Below, in pieces: positions 44,901-59,900 of a DNA stretch of 64,000 bases. The notes beneath the pieces were generated by a model that saw nothing but the letters and a program-made list of their open reading frames with translations, made no database searches and had not been told where the DNA came from. Within the stretch, counting starts at the first letter, position 1. Every line of letters begins with the position of its first letter. The DNA is taken from NCBI GenBank assembly GCA_020746105.1, contig CM036617.1:144130518-144194517 (forward strand), in the 5' to 3' direction. The DNA is from Trogon surrucura (lineage: Eukaryota > Chordata > Aves > Trogoniformes > Trogonidae). The position numbers and the translations under genes were made by a program.

Positions 44901-47900
44901 ACCCATTGTCCTCTTTTTAACGATACTGTGCGAATAATGAAGGATATATTCACTGGGTAATACAGCTGATTCAGCATTTAATGACGTCTAAGGGCATATG
45001 GCTTCTTGTGGCTGGAAAGTTACTTGATCTGTGATCTCAGTTAACCCTGCTTTGTAAGGACTGTAAGCTTGATTAACCTATATGAAATAAGCACAACATC
45101 TTTTGCATCAGGCTACTCAGTCTACTAACCTCCCAGGATACTGGAGTTCCACTAGAAGCTGCTTTTGTATACTAAGACCATTTAGACATCAGAAAGTTTA
45201 TCTCTAGAAACAAAGGGTAGAATTATGACAATTTAAAAATCTGTATTTCTACATCTATCTTTCTGGGAAAATGGGAATAACCATGATGTTAATACATTTG
45301 TTAACATGTGATGTTGATATGTTTTTATATGCTAAATAACTAGGCACCTTTTCCATTTGTACTGTCAATTCACTGTGCAAAAGAATAGATTCAAGAAAAT
45401 AAATGAATATATATAATTTTTATGTGGAGATGGGACAAATATATGGAAAATAGGCAAGATCATAGCCTGTCTCCATATCCACCCAGTTATTACTTGTGAA
45501 TTAAGGATTTTTTAACTAGTTTTCAACTTCCATATAACCTTCTGTCATTTGTTACTGCTGTTCTCCAGAGAGAATTTGTTCTCTATTAACATCACCTTGG
45601 TTTTTTGTTGATTTTTTTGTTTGTTTGTTTTCCTGTATTTAAACTGAGATATTATTTTGAGTGTTCAAGACAAAGTGCACAATGAATACAATGGGCATGA
45701 AGTTGAAGTTGAATGTTACAAGGTTTTGTTTGGTTTTTTTCTGTGACATTAAGTACCCGTAATAATGGGTGGTCACAATGAGCTTTGACAACCTTGTTAC
45801 TGTGATCCCTGGTAAAGTCATACCTGCTCCACAGCACCCTGTGTTATAATAAATACCGCCACCATCAATTTTCAGTCTTGATGTTCTATGTGTCAGAGAC
45901 CACAAGCAGTAGATCAAGTTTAAAGACCTCTTTGGCTGGTTATGTTTTCTTAAAATACAAATTATTTGGATGGTCCAGCGTAGCCCGTGCCCATGAAAAC
46001 AAATGAATCAGCATAATTTAACATTATGTGGAAGGGATATTTGGTGAAAAGAATAAGACAGAAGAGGAAACTCTGTTCACATCTGATGACAGCAGCATAG
46101 CAACACAGAACTACTCTTCTCCATAGTTTGCTATGAGTAAAAATAATGTTTGCATCTGTGACTGTCCTGTTTGACCAGTCTACAGAGTTACATAGAATAA
46201 GCGAGTTGTTAACTCTTGCCTGAGTATGTTGAATTAAATACCTTATATTTTGCAATATTACATGGCAACTAATAGAGATCCCACTAATACTGATCCTATA
46301 AACACTTATGCTAACCTGCACAGTGTTAAGTATTTGCAGGATTTCCTTCCTCTCTCTTTAAAAACTGTGAAGGAACGCCAGTAGGTCACATTCACCTTTG
46401 TGAGCTAGCCGTCAAAGCCAAGACATTCATCTCCAAATAAACTCCATTTAACACCAGTGGCATAAGTCAGATTTTATATCGGATACACAAAGAATTGCCT
46501 GTAATAGGACCACTTTAAGAGCACCCTCAGATATTCCATTTTGATTCCCAGGAAAGTCAATCAATACAATTGGCATTACAGGCAGCTCTTGGAGTTGAAT
46601 TTTACTTTGTTGTTCCAGGAGAAGCTGGTCGTTGTGTTTCACCTAGTATGGAGCACCAGTAGTTCACTTAAATCCGAGTTTTACTGCTGCTTCAATGACT
46701 GCAAATGCAAAATGTAGTGTATTCAATTAGTATTATGTATGGCAAAGCATAATAGGAATAGAATAAGAAGACACTGGAGATACACTTTGGCATTCTGACA
46801 AAGTAGGATCATTTTCGAGCACATTGGAAATGAAATGTACTTTGCTAAATAGCATTTAGGAGATGGAAATATCTTTTAAGGGGAAGATGATGACACAAGT
46901 GTAAATTACCTTCTAAGAAGCTCATCTAACATGAATTTTAGACCTAGCATAGTTTTAAGGATGTCTCATTAAACTCTGTTGGCTGATTTACTTCAGAATT
47001 ACACTTTTAGGCAAAGAAATCCTTAAGGTCTTCAACGTATCAGCTTGTGCAGTACTCTTGATAACACTGCTAATGATTGTGGTTGTGTCCAGCTTTTTCT
47101 GCTTGATATTCCAAGACACATTTTGGAATTTTTGTAAAACAACAACAACAACCAACAAAAAAAACACGGCAACCAAGCAACCCTTGAAACTCAAACAGAC
47201 CTCCTCCCCAGAAAAACAAACCCAAACAACTTCCAGTCCCAAAACGACCAACCCCCCCGTCAGCTTGAACCAAAGAAAAACTTATAATGCCCCAGATAAA
47301 ATTTGTCTATGGGATTAAATTGCACTGTTTTGTCACACTTAAGGCCCTCCTCGTTTCCCAGTGGTAGCAGTCTTTATCTTTTATCTTCTGTCAGCTGTAA
47401 AGGACAAGAATAACCAAAATAATATCATGGTAAATTATTCAATGCAGAGGGGCTTTTTCTTTCTCTGTCTCATCCTAACTCTATGTCTAGCTGTGAACAT
47501 TTCTGTTGAGCAGTGCCATCAATATTCTTGCTGTATGAGTTTTCTAGAATCTGCTGTATACTCTAACATCACATTTATGTCGTATGTAGCTTTATGTTAA
47601 TGGTCTTCATTGTGAAAAAGTGGAATTCCAGTGGCCAAGAGTTTAATTTTTTTTGATAGGCTTTTTTTCTTGACAAAACATTTTTTGGGGTATAAAGTAT
47701 TTCAACATCTAGTTAAAAAGATTTGGATACTGCTTAATTTAGTCGCAATTAAGAGCCAAAAAATATAACTTTTTTCCAAAATCTATCAATGTGATTTGCA
47801 GATAATTCCAAGCAAATTATTGCCCTCAGTACACGTGAGAAATTTTGTAGGCACTCAGTGTGAACATTATAGTTGCCTCAAAATGTTCATCCATCTAAAG

Positions 47901-50900
47901 TCAGAGGAAAGCTTAATAGTAGCTAACATTAAATTTAAAAGAATAGGGAAATATGAGTCTTAGACTTTTATCCATGTTAATGAATGCCTCCCGAAGCTAA
48001 TGAGAATGCATACAGAGTAATGTAGTATTAGAAGGAGACTGAAGTCTTTTGTGCTCAAGGTCTTTGGACTTTGTATTTCACTCTCTCTTAGTACAGCACT
48101 CGGAAAAAGGCCACATTTCTTTGGCAGCCTCTTAGTATACCAATTATATAAATATTTGATGGATATTTTTCAACGACTCCAGTTACAGAAGCATTAATTA
48201 GCTAAAACATGTTCTGCTCCTGTATGTTATTTATATGGGGCTGAAATGTAATACACGGCTCTTATAAAATTAAAACTGAATGGACAAGGCAAGGTTTTCA
48301 GTGATTGTGAAATGGACGTGATGAAAATATTGGCTAGTTGATTAATTATTTAGGAAGAAATTATGTCTCTATTTTAAGAGAAGATTTTGGAGTAGCCCTG
48401 TGGGAGTTGGGTGTAGTTCAGTCAGTATTAAAATAATGATCCATGACAAGTGGCTGGGTAGAATGGCTGTACTGTCAAAGCTGCTAAGTCCATACTATGA
48501 ATCCTGGTTTTTAATGACTGTGTTGTGACTTGAATAGATGAATGGGCAGATGGACTCACTTTGTGTATTTTAATTAACATCCAGACACTTAATGCTCAGC
48601 TATCAGGTACCTTAGTCAAAATGGCTTCCAAGGGAATTAGAGAGAAACTGAAAAAATGTACAAAAATTGATCTGTATGTTATAAGTAACATTTACAGACC
48701 TCTTGGGCCAGCAATGATGGATCCTATCAATTGTCTGCAGGTTGGGAAACAAAGGCATCGATATCTTGAATTTCAGACAGTGGTAGATTTGGGGTGTGCA
48801 TTCTGGTGATATTTACAATGGGAGCTGGGCAAGAAGCATCTTATTTCTACACATATTTTTACACAAAGCTGTTTCTATCAGATTCGCCTCGTAGAAATAG
48901 CCAATAGCCTCCTGAATTTGTGTCTGCATTTCACTGCGTCTTGTGTTGAGTTTTGTCACCTGCTGGAGGAATTATTTCCATTTCTATGAACTGCCAGATA
49001 GATGAGAAGCCCACAGAAACGTCTTATGCATTTATATATAAGTCTCATATATAGGGCACTGCGAGAAGAAAACTGAACACTTGTAGGACACTTGTAGAGG
49101 ATGAGAAGTAGGAAAACCATCTGCTTGGCTTGCTCACAGATGAATCCATGAAAACAGTTTTTAATTATTAATGGTCTTGTTTGCAGCAGAAATTTTAATC
49201 CACAAATTAAATCCATGGAGACAGTTTGAAGAGCGATACAGGAAGCCCTGAGGGATACCGCGCTGCACTGATGACGCTGCAGTAGCTGGAGTGCTTGCAG
49301 AGGGGACTTGGAGGCTGAAGTAGTGGTAATTTCTGTAAGCTGCTTCGGCCAGTGAAGCTTGAGTAGTAGTTTCATGAAACTAAAGTAGTAAAATATGAGA
49401 AAACTTTGTTGCTTTTCTGACCTTTTAAAGGACAGAAATCATGCAGCTGTCGATTGGGGTGGGGTATCGGCTCCTACATGGGCTGGGTGAGGAACTGCGC
49501 CAGTCTGTTGCCTGATGCATTTTAACCTGTTCTTTCACAGTAGAAGAAATTCTGAATTTCAGAGATTCTTTTGTATGGGAAATAGGATTTTCTTTGCTTT
49601 GCTGTCCCCAGGCCTTTTTTACATTTACATTCATTAGTGTACTGCTTTGTGTCGTTGATATAAAAGATCTGAGCCAAGATGGTGCCTCTTTGCTCCTCTT
49701 TTGTGGGTTTTGGGCTGTATGAAAGCAGATTAAAAGGCACACTCTATCTGAAAACTCTGTGTCTCGGAGACAAAAAATGAGAAACAAGGGCAATGAAAGA
49801 CAAACTGCTCTTGCTTCCATTGATGGAAAGGAAAAAAAAAAAGGGGGGAGCAGGATTTGTTTCTGAGTCGTTTCTTTTTCTGTTGAAAAGTGAGCAGAGA
49901 CAGCAATCGCTTTCAGAGCCAGGCAGAGCAAACCAGAGGTGCCATGGCTCCTCACCACAGAGTTAAAGAACAGTTTCAAGTGAAGTAGTAAGTGATTCCT
50001 TAGAAAGGGGTCTTCCACCTCTGCTACTTCTGCTTTGGCCTCTGATGCAACTAGCTTTGGAAAGGTTTTCGCTACCCAGGCTCCTGGATTGTCATAGTAA
50101 GCATCTGTCCAGTGTTATTTTTCTCACAGAATTGCCTAGATTGGAAAAGACCTTTAAGATCATTTCCTCACTAATCAGAACAAAATCCAGCCCATGTTTA
50201 TGCAGGTGACAATGAATACTCTGGAATGGGTTAGCTGGGAGCAAGGATAGAGAAGAAGTTAGAAGTTAAAACTAGAATGTCAGAGAGAGAAGAAGACGAA
50301 GAAGAAGAAACCCCGCAAGAACATGAGAAGGAAAGAAAAATCCCCTCAAACAGCCAACCAGCAATGCAGTGGCACCTGTGCCAAGGGAATGCCATAAGGT
50401 GACATTCACCAGCTTCTGCTGTCTTAAATTTGGGAGGGGATTCCAGCTGAAAAAAAGACTGGGGGATATCTGGTGATGGAAATTAGTCACTGAAGAGTAG
50501 GACTATCTTATGGGAAAAAAACCCAACTGTTTGTGCATGTGTGGAGTGAGGGGGTGGAATTTGCTATCCTTTTGCAGATCCAGGGAAAGGTAACATAAAT
50601 AATGACTCAGGCTTGTGGGATTCCTGTCGTATGTTTGGACTCTTTTGAAGTCTTCTTGCTTTACTGATGACTCTAGTGGCTGCGTGTGTCATTCTACCCA
50701 AACTTAAGTTATTAAAAGGTCTGTTACTCGTAACATCATGACAAGACATGCAAGCATTTTTCTCCAGGAAAAGAACCGCTATAGAGAAATTCATTTCCAA
50801 ATGCACAACTAGACATTTTATGGCGTGTGCATTTTAAAATGTTATATTTTATATGAGAAGAAGGCATTTTGGAATGAAAACTGGATTCACATACAAACTG

Positions 50901-53900
50901 TTGAGCATGGATAGTGAAAGGGTGTTTTAAAGAAAAAAAACCCCAACAATGTAATTTTCCCTTAGAAATTCGAATGTTCTCTTCAATACAAATTGTTTCT
51001 TAAATCCTTTATAAACGTAAGTTATAGGCAGGGGCTGAGCACAGATTTAGTGGGGGGAAGCCATCAGAGAGGGAAAGATTAGTTAACTATCCAACTTTAA
51101 CTGCAAGATGACAAGAATCTAAAGATAGATATAGATGATACAGATATAAAAGTGGAGGGAGAAGTGAAAAGTGTGGTTCACAGCTCTTTGTGCTGGGTCT
51201 GTATGAGAGCTAACAAGGAGCCCATGTTTGCTTATATTTGGGCTGTGCTGATGGTGACTGGGGTCACCTATAGTTTCTGTAGCTTGGGGATGGTCTGTTT
51301 TTTTCCCAGCTGTCCAATTATCAGGTTTGGGTACTGGAAACATCAGAAGTACTTGTTTTTTCTCATCAAACCCTTCTCCAGTTTTCCTGTCCATTTTAAG
51401 TATGTCACAAACTGTGCAGAAGCCATGCTACCTGAGAACTCCACCTGTTTTTATCAGTAGAGGTGGCATTATGGAACCAAATACCATCTCACTTCTTAAC
51501 GTTTTCATTAAAAAGGCTGATTTGCAAGATCTGATTTTAATGAATGGATTTGCAGAGTGACAATGGCATTCAAGGGGAGACAGTAGAAACCTGAAACCAT
51601 GCAAGGTTTTTGAAGACCTGTTGTATTTTACTTCAATGTAAGAGTTAATATGTTTTATAGTACCTGAGCAGCAGTTTATGAATATTGTTTCTAATATTAA
51701 AATTTTGGAGCATCTAGTTGTTCTTAGCAGTGAAAACTGTTGGATTTGTAGTCCTCGGGAACACTGCAGCCCTTCACCTTTCTAAAAACAGCTTCAAGAA
51801 GCTACCTTTCCAATTTGGTATGAGTTGCATTATGTTTTTAATTTTTCAGAACAAACAGAAAAATGCAATATACTGTCATAATTCGTAGCCACCATGACAG
51901 CATCTGCATCATGATAATGTCATCATGTGTTCAGGCAACTGCTTGCAGAAGTTCCTCTCCCTCTTCCGCAATGTCCTGGCAGGTCTGTGTAGATGAAGGT
52001 AGGGCTTTTGTGGTTCTGCAAGAATCAAGGTCACTTCCCTCTCTCCAGTGTGGTCTGGGATATGTAATGTGGCAAACTGACCATGAAAAGGGCTTGGCTT
52101 GACAAGCATTTAACACACAACGGGTTGGAACTTCTGGAGGAGAAAAAAAAAGCTTCAGCTACAGCTTAGTCAAAGTGAAATTTGTTCTCCCTGTAAACCA
52201 TGGTTCTAATATCTACATCCTGAAGTAAAGGAAATTGTGATACATAAAGCCATTTAAAAGATTGTAATCAGATTGTTTACAGCCTGAAGTATCTCTGCCA
52301 GTCAATGTAAGGCCTTTTAAATCATAGGACAAGGCAAGTGATTCAAAACCATACCACATATTTGTTTTTCTTGTTCCATATCAGCAATTACTTTGGCCTG
52401 AAAAATAAAAAAATTAGCAGTGGCACGATGCTGCACAATTCCCATTAACGTTAATGGGAGTTAGGTGACTAAATCCCCATGCACAGCATGGAAACTTTGC
52501 CCTTCGGGATGAATTCTCTTCTTGATACATAGGGCTGTGTGTGCACTAGTAAGTCTCCCTTACGTGTAGAGGTATGTCCTCATGGTGACAGGTGAAATTA
52601 GAAGTCATGTAAGAGCTAGATATTGATTTTTGTGCACTTATTCTGAATTATGATTAATGTGTCAATGATTTAATCACCTGAAACAAAACAGTTGGACAAA
52701 AATATTTATCTTGAAAAGGTTTAGGAAATTATATTCGTTGTTTTTTGTGGGGCTGCTTCTCTTTTTTATTTTTTTTTTTTTTTTTTTGGTATGGAAATGG
52801 TGGATATGTTTGCTTTAGTTCCATATGCAAGCTCCATCTTCTAGGAATGAGTTCATCAGTTCACTGATGGCTTCTCCCTTTAATTCTTTGATCTCTGCAA
52901 TAATTTTAGTGAGTTATTGAATTCACTAAAATGATCAAGACCTATATATTATGTTTTTAAGGAAAAAGAGGGCCACAAAAAGGATCAAGAGGTTGGAGCA
53001 CCTCCCCTATGAGGACAGACTGAGAAAGTTGGGGCTTTTCAGCCTGGAGAAGAGAAGGCTCTGAGGATACTTCATAGCGGCCTTCCACTACTTGAAGGAG
53101 GCTACAGGAAAGATGGGGAGGGATCCTTTATGAGGGAGTGTAGTGGCAGGATGAGGGGTAATGGTTTTAAACTGAAAGAAGGTAGATTTAGCTTAGATAT
53201 TAGGAAGAAATTCTTTACTGTGGGGGTGGTGAGACATTGGAACAAGTTTCCCAGAGAAGCTGTGGATGCCCCCTCTCTGGAATTGTTCAAGGCCAGCCTG
53301 GATGGGGCTTTGAAGAGCCTGATCTAGTGGGAAGTGTCCCTGCCCATGCAGGGGGGTTGGAACTAGATGATCTTTAAATTCCCTTCCAACCCAAACCATT
53401 CTGTGATTGTTCAGGTAGAGTTAGGCAGAAGACCTTGGACTTCCATAAGATGTGTAGTGGTAAAGCAAATTAACAAAATGTATTCGAGAGAGAATGAGCT
53501 ATTGGTAGTTAGAGGAAGAAAATGAAGTTATATAGACTGATACCCCTTCTTGCGTTTTAAAACAACAACTTTTCTAAGGGGAACAAAACCACACCACTTA
53601 GAAACCTTCTCCTGCAAATGTAGAGGTGGCCATTACTTTCTGTAGCCTGGTGTCAACACTGAGTACGCTGGGAGAATACCAAAGTCTTTCTCTTCCAGGG
53701 GAACCCAATGCACTTCCCTTAGTCATGGCATCACTTTACCACCTGGGAGATGGGGAATTTTTCTGCAGGCTTCGTCTACGTGTTCACTGGACTCAGTCAT
53801 ATTTTACCTGAAGTAATTTAGTAACACAAAGAAAATTCAACATCTCAGGGACAGAGAAGATATTCAAGGTCTTGCAAATACTTAAGCAGAACTCCAAGAT

Positions 53901-56900
53901 GGCATCTCCAAAGTGCTAGTTTAAACTACTGTTATTTTTCCTTAATTCCTTCAAAATGGGGAAGGATATCCCTGTCTATTCTATGCTTAGGGGTTTTCTC
54001 CAAATCACTTGGAGTCCTAACTCTGCCCTCATTGAAACTGTCCTCAGGATGTGAAGGATTGCTTATCTTTGGTAATGCTTTGAAACAGTTTCAACTCCAG
54101 TGCAGTTTCTGTCCGTCATCTTTAGATTTTTTGGTTTTATGTGTAATTGTTTCTATCCTTCTCTCATGTTACTAAACTGCTATTATACTTGCTCATTTGT
54201 AAGTTTTAAACTCCTTGTCTTGAAAACTTCTAGTGTTTCTGCTCTTTTTTCTACTTTCTCATTCCATACTTCATTTCACAGGCTTTGCATAATCATTCTT
54301 TGCTCACCTTTTAACATTTATGCAGGTTCAACTGCCACCCAACCCTGTTGGGTAATCAAGAAAAAGTAGTGTCCTAAAAATCATGTGCCTATGGAAGGTC
54401 ACTGGAAGGCTACTACATCCTTTCCTTGTCCACACTCTGGATAGTGGGGCCTAGGAAATTTCACATGATGTTTTTTGTTATGTCAGCGTACTTTCAGGAT
54501 TTTGCAGGACAAGTCAATACTCCGTGGTGCCCTGTAACTCTGGCATGGCTGCTGCTTGTCACAGGTCTCTGTGAGTTCACTGGATAGTGTTTACTCTCTA
54601 ACTGTAGTGTCACCACTCAGCTTTCACAGGTCAGTGCACGGTAACTGCTTCTCCTCACCAGTGCTTGACATGCTTACCTCTCTCTGGCCTCTGTGCGTTC
54701 ACTGCTGTACCTTCATACCAGGCTCCTGCAAGACTGCTCTCCTATCCGTCACAAACCACTGCCCTTTCCAGGATCCTCCATTTCTGTCTACGATGTTCTT
54801 TCATCTTCATATCCTATACCTGTAGCAATCGTGACACTCCTCATTATGACCCTGCATCTTTCTTTGGTCTATGTGAAGTCAGTCCTTCACCCTTCCATAT
54901 TGTCCATCAGTTACAATTGCTCAGTCACAGGCCTATGTAAAGTCATAATGTTCAAGATATCTGCTTCTCTATGAAACTTCTGTGTAAAGTTTTGTTTCTC
55001 CCTTTTTCTTTCTGGTTTTGAAGTAACAGTCCTTACGAGACTGCTCACCCCAAACTGATAAAGTTTGTCTTCAGTTAGGCACCAAAATTTGCTCATTAGA
55101 GGACTTGATTTACTTTTCAAATGATCTGTTGCAGGAAGCATTTGAGAGCACCATGGTAACAATGTAAGTCACAGCTTGTACCACTTGGGATCCCAGTTTG
55201 TTTTTCACCTGTGAGCCACGGTTCACAAGTGACTCTCCTGGAAAGTATTTGTTGGCTTAGGGGTGTTGTGTCACATCTGGCCACCAACCGGCAAGTCTCC
55301 TCAAGGAAAAGTCAGCGTGAAGAATGCTTTTAAATGCTTCAAGATCCAAATGTAAACTGTTGTTGATTTCCAGATATAATCCTCTATTAGCATCATCAGA
55401 CTTGCTCCCTGGCAGGACCTGCTGGATTATATTATTAAAGACAGCTCATCTTAGTATTAAAAAGTAGGTGTAGTTTATAATATAGTGATTGGTAACCCCC
55501 TTGATTTCAGTACAGCTATTCTGTAGTAATGTACTGTGCTACTTGCAATTAATTCTCAATTTCCATTAATTCCTAAAAGATGTAAATTAAATTATAATGT
55601 AAAACCAATTTTGTTAATGTTGTAGAATTTTAAGTACTGTAAAGGACTAATAGATATCTGTAAAATGTGTTCTTTCACTTATGTGTCAGCAGTAATTATG
55701 AAAGAAAATAATTGGCATATAATTACAGAGCACTCTTGTGTAATTAAAATCTCAGTAATAAGTGTAACCAAGGAACTATACATTAAAAGCTGTAAGCCAG
55801 ATCCAGGAAATGAGGCAGTGGGCATCTTCCTGCTACCTGGACCCTTGAAGATGTATGGGAAGGTGGAAGAAATGCAAGAACAAGAAGGCCATTTCCTCGG
55901 TAAAAACCTAAGTGCTCTTTCAAGTAGAAACAGGACAGGGTAAATTGATACTGTCTAATACTCTCCATATCTAAGGTGAGTGCCTGTGTTTGCATACACG
56001 CTTGTATAATCAGTACAAAGGGGTAGGCAGCTTTGAAGAACAAAGTTTGTCCTGGCTCTGAGCTGCCTGCCCAGCCCCATCACCTTGTTCCAAGAAAAGG
56101 CAGGATCTTGAGGAGCTGCTGTTACCTCCTGCACGTGAACTGCTCCTGCGACTTCCCTCCTTTTGCTTCCCTGAGGTAATATCACTTATCTTGTGAAGAG
56201 TGACTACTAGACTGAAAATCTGGCAAGATCCATACCTGTGTCTTTCTTCATATCAATCCCAAAACTGCTGTGAAATGTCAGACTCTTAGAAGGACTAGAA
56301 CTCCTGTGTTGTTAAATACATGAGAGTAGAAGTCATCATCCCTGGAGGTGTTCAAAAAATGTGTAGATGTGTCACTTGAGGACATGGCCTAGTAGTCGTG
56401 GTAGTGTTGAGTTGATGGTTGAACTTGATGATCTTAGAGGTCTTTTACAACCTTAGTGATTCCATGATTCTGTGATGATTCTCTGATTCTATGACAGAAA
56501 CAGGAGTAAAATATAGCTAGCCAAAAGCTCTCATGAGTCTGAAGGTATCAGTGGGAACAAAGCCTCTTGTCTCTGTGTTCTCTGGCATACTGTCTGGGTT
56601 CCTTATAGTTCTGGTTGCCAGTTTTCATGTCCTTTAGTGTTGAACAGAAAACAACAGAAAAGTGGAGGTGAGAATTTGGTGAATGCTAACTTTTTTCACT
56701 GGCAAATGGGTTTTCAGACATGAAAGCATTTGTATGAAGGTGACGGAGAATCAAAAACGAGAGGTTGTCTCTTAGCAGCATTCCCTACATTAGTCTTTAC
56801 AGTTAATGCTCACAACAGAAAATTTGCTTCCCATGGCTTATTTTCTTAGCACAATTTCTTTTTCCTGCACACATCCTGTGTACTTCTTCAGCTTTTTTAC

Positions 56901-59900
56901 CTCTCAATGAACTCATGACTTTATTCTGCCACTTGCTTGTAATGGTATCAGCTGTATTTGTTTTAGGCTGCTTTTTATAAATTATAATACTTCAGTTATA
57001 AACAATAAAATAAATATTAAGTAAATAGTTCATCTTTTTATTATTAAATGTTGCTTACTAATCTGTTTTGTTCAGTTTATGGCAAAACATGCACTACTTT
57101 CATAAATTCAATATTACATTTCTCTGAAAAGCTGGGGTTGGCAAATACATCATGATTAGACATTGATGTATGCTGGTTAACTACAGGCAGGGAAAGTGTT
57201 CTGGAGTGAGATTTGAATGGAAAATATGCTAATGACTGATCAAAAGTATTTGAGGATTGCCAATTCAATGACTAATTTGAGGGAGAAACCCCCAAAGTTT
57301 CAGAAAAATACACTGATTTATCATTTTTTATGGACTGCATTTCTGGTCTGTTTCAAAATGCTGTTTCAAGGGGAGATTTACCTAAGAGATTTTATAAAAA
57401 AAAAAAAGTTTTAAAAAAATAAGAGAAAAGAAAAAAAGAAAAAGACATTAAGTTTGATTCAAACAAAACTTTTTCCTCTTGCCGTTGTTTTCATTTTTGC
57501 AAGCATCCTGTAGGCACGGGGCAGGCTGATCTGAATTAGGATTTCTGTAATTCTGCCTTCTCCTGCCCTGAGCAGTGTGTCTTGCACTTCCCTCTGTCTT
57601 GCAGTGGTGCCAGGAGTTGATCACTCAAAATGTGGATCCAGCTGAAAATTAATTGCTCTTTAAAACTAGCATTTAGTTTTCAAGAAACTGATATGGTTAA
57701 GGAAACACGCTATCCATCTACAGGAGTGTGGCTACCGGCTCAAGCGGATGAGGGGTTTTGGGGTGTGAAGCTACATGGCTAGGGACAGGGAGGAATTTGG
57801 GATCAAAACCTGCATCACTCACAGCCTGAAATCACGTGAAATGGCAGCCTACCAACTGCCTGTGTGAGTTGTGAGCCTACTAGATGAGGTGCTCAGATGG
57901 ATCACAGAGAGGAGAACAGCAGAGGCTGCCTTAGAAAATAACAAAGCATGATGCTCCTGCTCAGGACTCATTCTCAGCACTACTCTCTGTATTCACATAC
58001 TGCTCCGTGGGAAGCCCAAATGCTGCTTTTTCCTTTGGTGAGGGTGGGAGGAGAAGGTTTGAATGCCAAGGCGATCTCCCTGGCAGGTCAAAGTTCAAGC
58101 AGGGGTTTCTAATTTGGTTATACATATATAAAACTGTGTGTATGTGTACCGTTATATAAACTTGTGTATGTGTGTTTGTGCTTTTAGTCAAAAGGAAGCA
58201 TTGAAATTAGTGGGTTTTTTTTTTTTGTAAACCATCTCTATAAATATTTGAAAGGAGCTAACACATGTTGCAAATATTTAGTTAATGGTCTTTGTTGAAG
58301 CGAAATTTAAGAAAGCTCTAAAATAATAATATCCTACTGGTATTAAGAGGTCATTTTGTGTATGTGTGAATGTTCCAGTTGAAGGCTGGTTCAGCCAAAA
58401 CATCTGTTCAGTTATCTGTGATTGATGTGTGAATTTTTTTGGCAAAAGCCCCACCCAGTATTTTTAATAGTGAATGATAAAATTGTATTTTCAATGTTTT
58501 AACATATGCAATATTTATATAACCAAATCTGGATCCATGTGGTTACTGCTGCTAATACTACTGTTGAGGCATATGACAGATAAGAATCCAATGTGTTCTG
58601 AATAAACAGAAAAGAAAAAGATGGATCCTGTATTACCAAGATTATCATTTGAGTCTAATGAAATAGAACAGAGCATCCAAAACAAATTGCAGTGAGAGTA
58701 CAAAGACTCAGTAATGTGTGCTCTCCTCTCAAACTTGTATAAATGAGATCTCGATCTGATCAAAGAACTTTGTGGTTAAAGATATTACAATGCATTTAAA
58801 TTATCCTTGGCCACAAATTCCAGTGTAAGATAAATGCCAGTAAGGATATGTAGTAAGGGAAGGCAAAGACACAATTTTCTGTATTGTTTCTTTAGTAAGC
58901 CAAAATATGTGGTTAATTTATTGCTATGCCTTAGTCTACTCATTCCTTTTTGTTTACCAATTACTGGTTAATCTGCTCCTTTTTATTTTTCTTGTTTGTT
59001 TTTCTTGCTGCAGTTTTGCAGAATAACTCTGAGTCTCTCATTTCAAAATGCTTTCCTTACTGCATGACAAGAACAAAAGGCATCTTGTGATCAGTATTAA
59101 ACAGATAGACTTGGTGATGCCCCCTGCAAATGGACCAAAGTTTTGCTTGAGACAGCTGTGTTAACTGAAGACTGCCAAAATGAGTAGAAAAATAAAAAAG
59201 ACAAAACACCACCCCACTAAGCACTACTTAGAGTTAGTGACATCACTTGACATGTGATCACTTCTGACCTGTTCATGTATGTTAACACTTACCCAGCAAT
59301 GCAATGCATGAGAGGAGAGTGAAGGCTGTAGCAGTTTCTGTTATGAGACCATGTCTTGAGGTTCTTTCTCAAGCAGGCAGTCACTGAAGTCCTTAGGAGC
59401 ACACCCTACACTCAAAATTTAGCATAATATGGGGTTTTGCTACAGGAATGACTTCCTGCATTTTCAGTTGGTGAATGCTCTTAAAGTACTTAAGATGCAA
59501 GTTTAAGTGTGTGACTCCATCAGGGCTTTAAAAATAATGGCTAGATTCTGCAGGCCTTAATAACAGTAGTATAATGAGATTTATTTTTTTCCCCAATGAT
59601 TTCAGAAAGCTTTGACCTAGTGCTCCTGAGTAGCTATCATCATATATAGAAGGAAATACGTTAGAGAGTAAATGCATTACAGGACATGTCTAAGGACTGC
59701 AGTGCCTGTCCTACAGGAAAAATTTGACTTGAGCATCCTTAGCCTCTGAGCAACAGGCAGACCTCACAGAACTCTCCTGAATGTAGCCGGCTTTTGCTGT
59801 GCAAGGTTTGGGTGTTGCGTTGTTGAACATCTCTTCCCATTGCTCATTCACAACCTAGCATATAGTGGGTATGTGGCTTTGTTGCGTAGCCTCCTCTTTC

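Noticed and set aside
49425-50018. The longest open frame of the window (197 codons, minus strand) in ANO2 intron 2
   Set aside because: No recognisable domain, low-complexity hydrophobic and serine-rich content, no splice or promoter context. A frame of this length is possible by chance in 64 kb.
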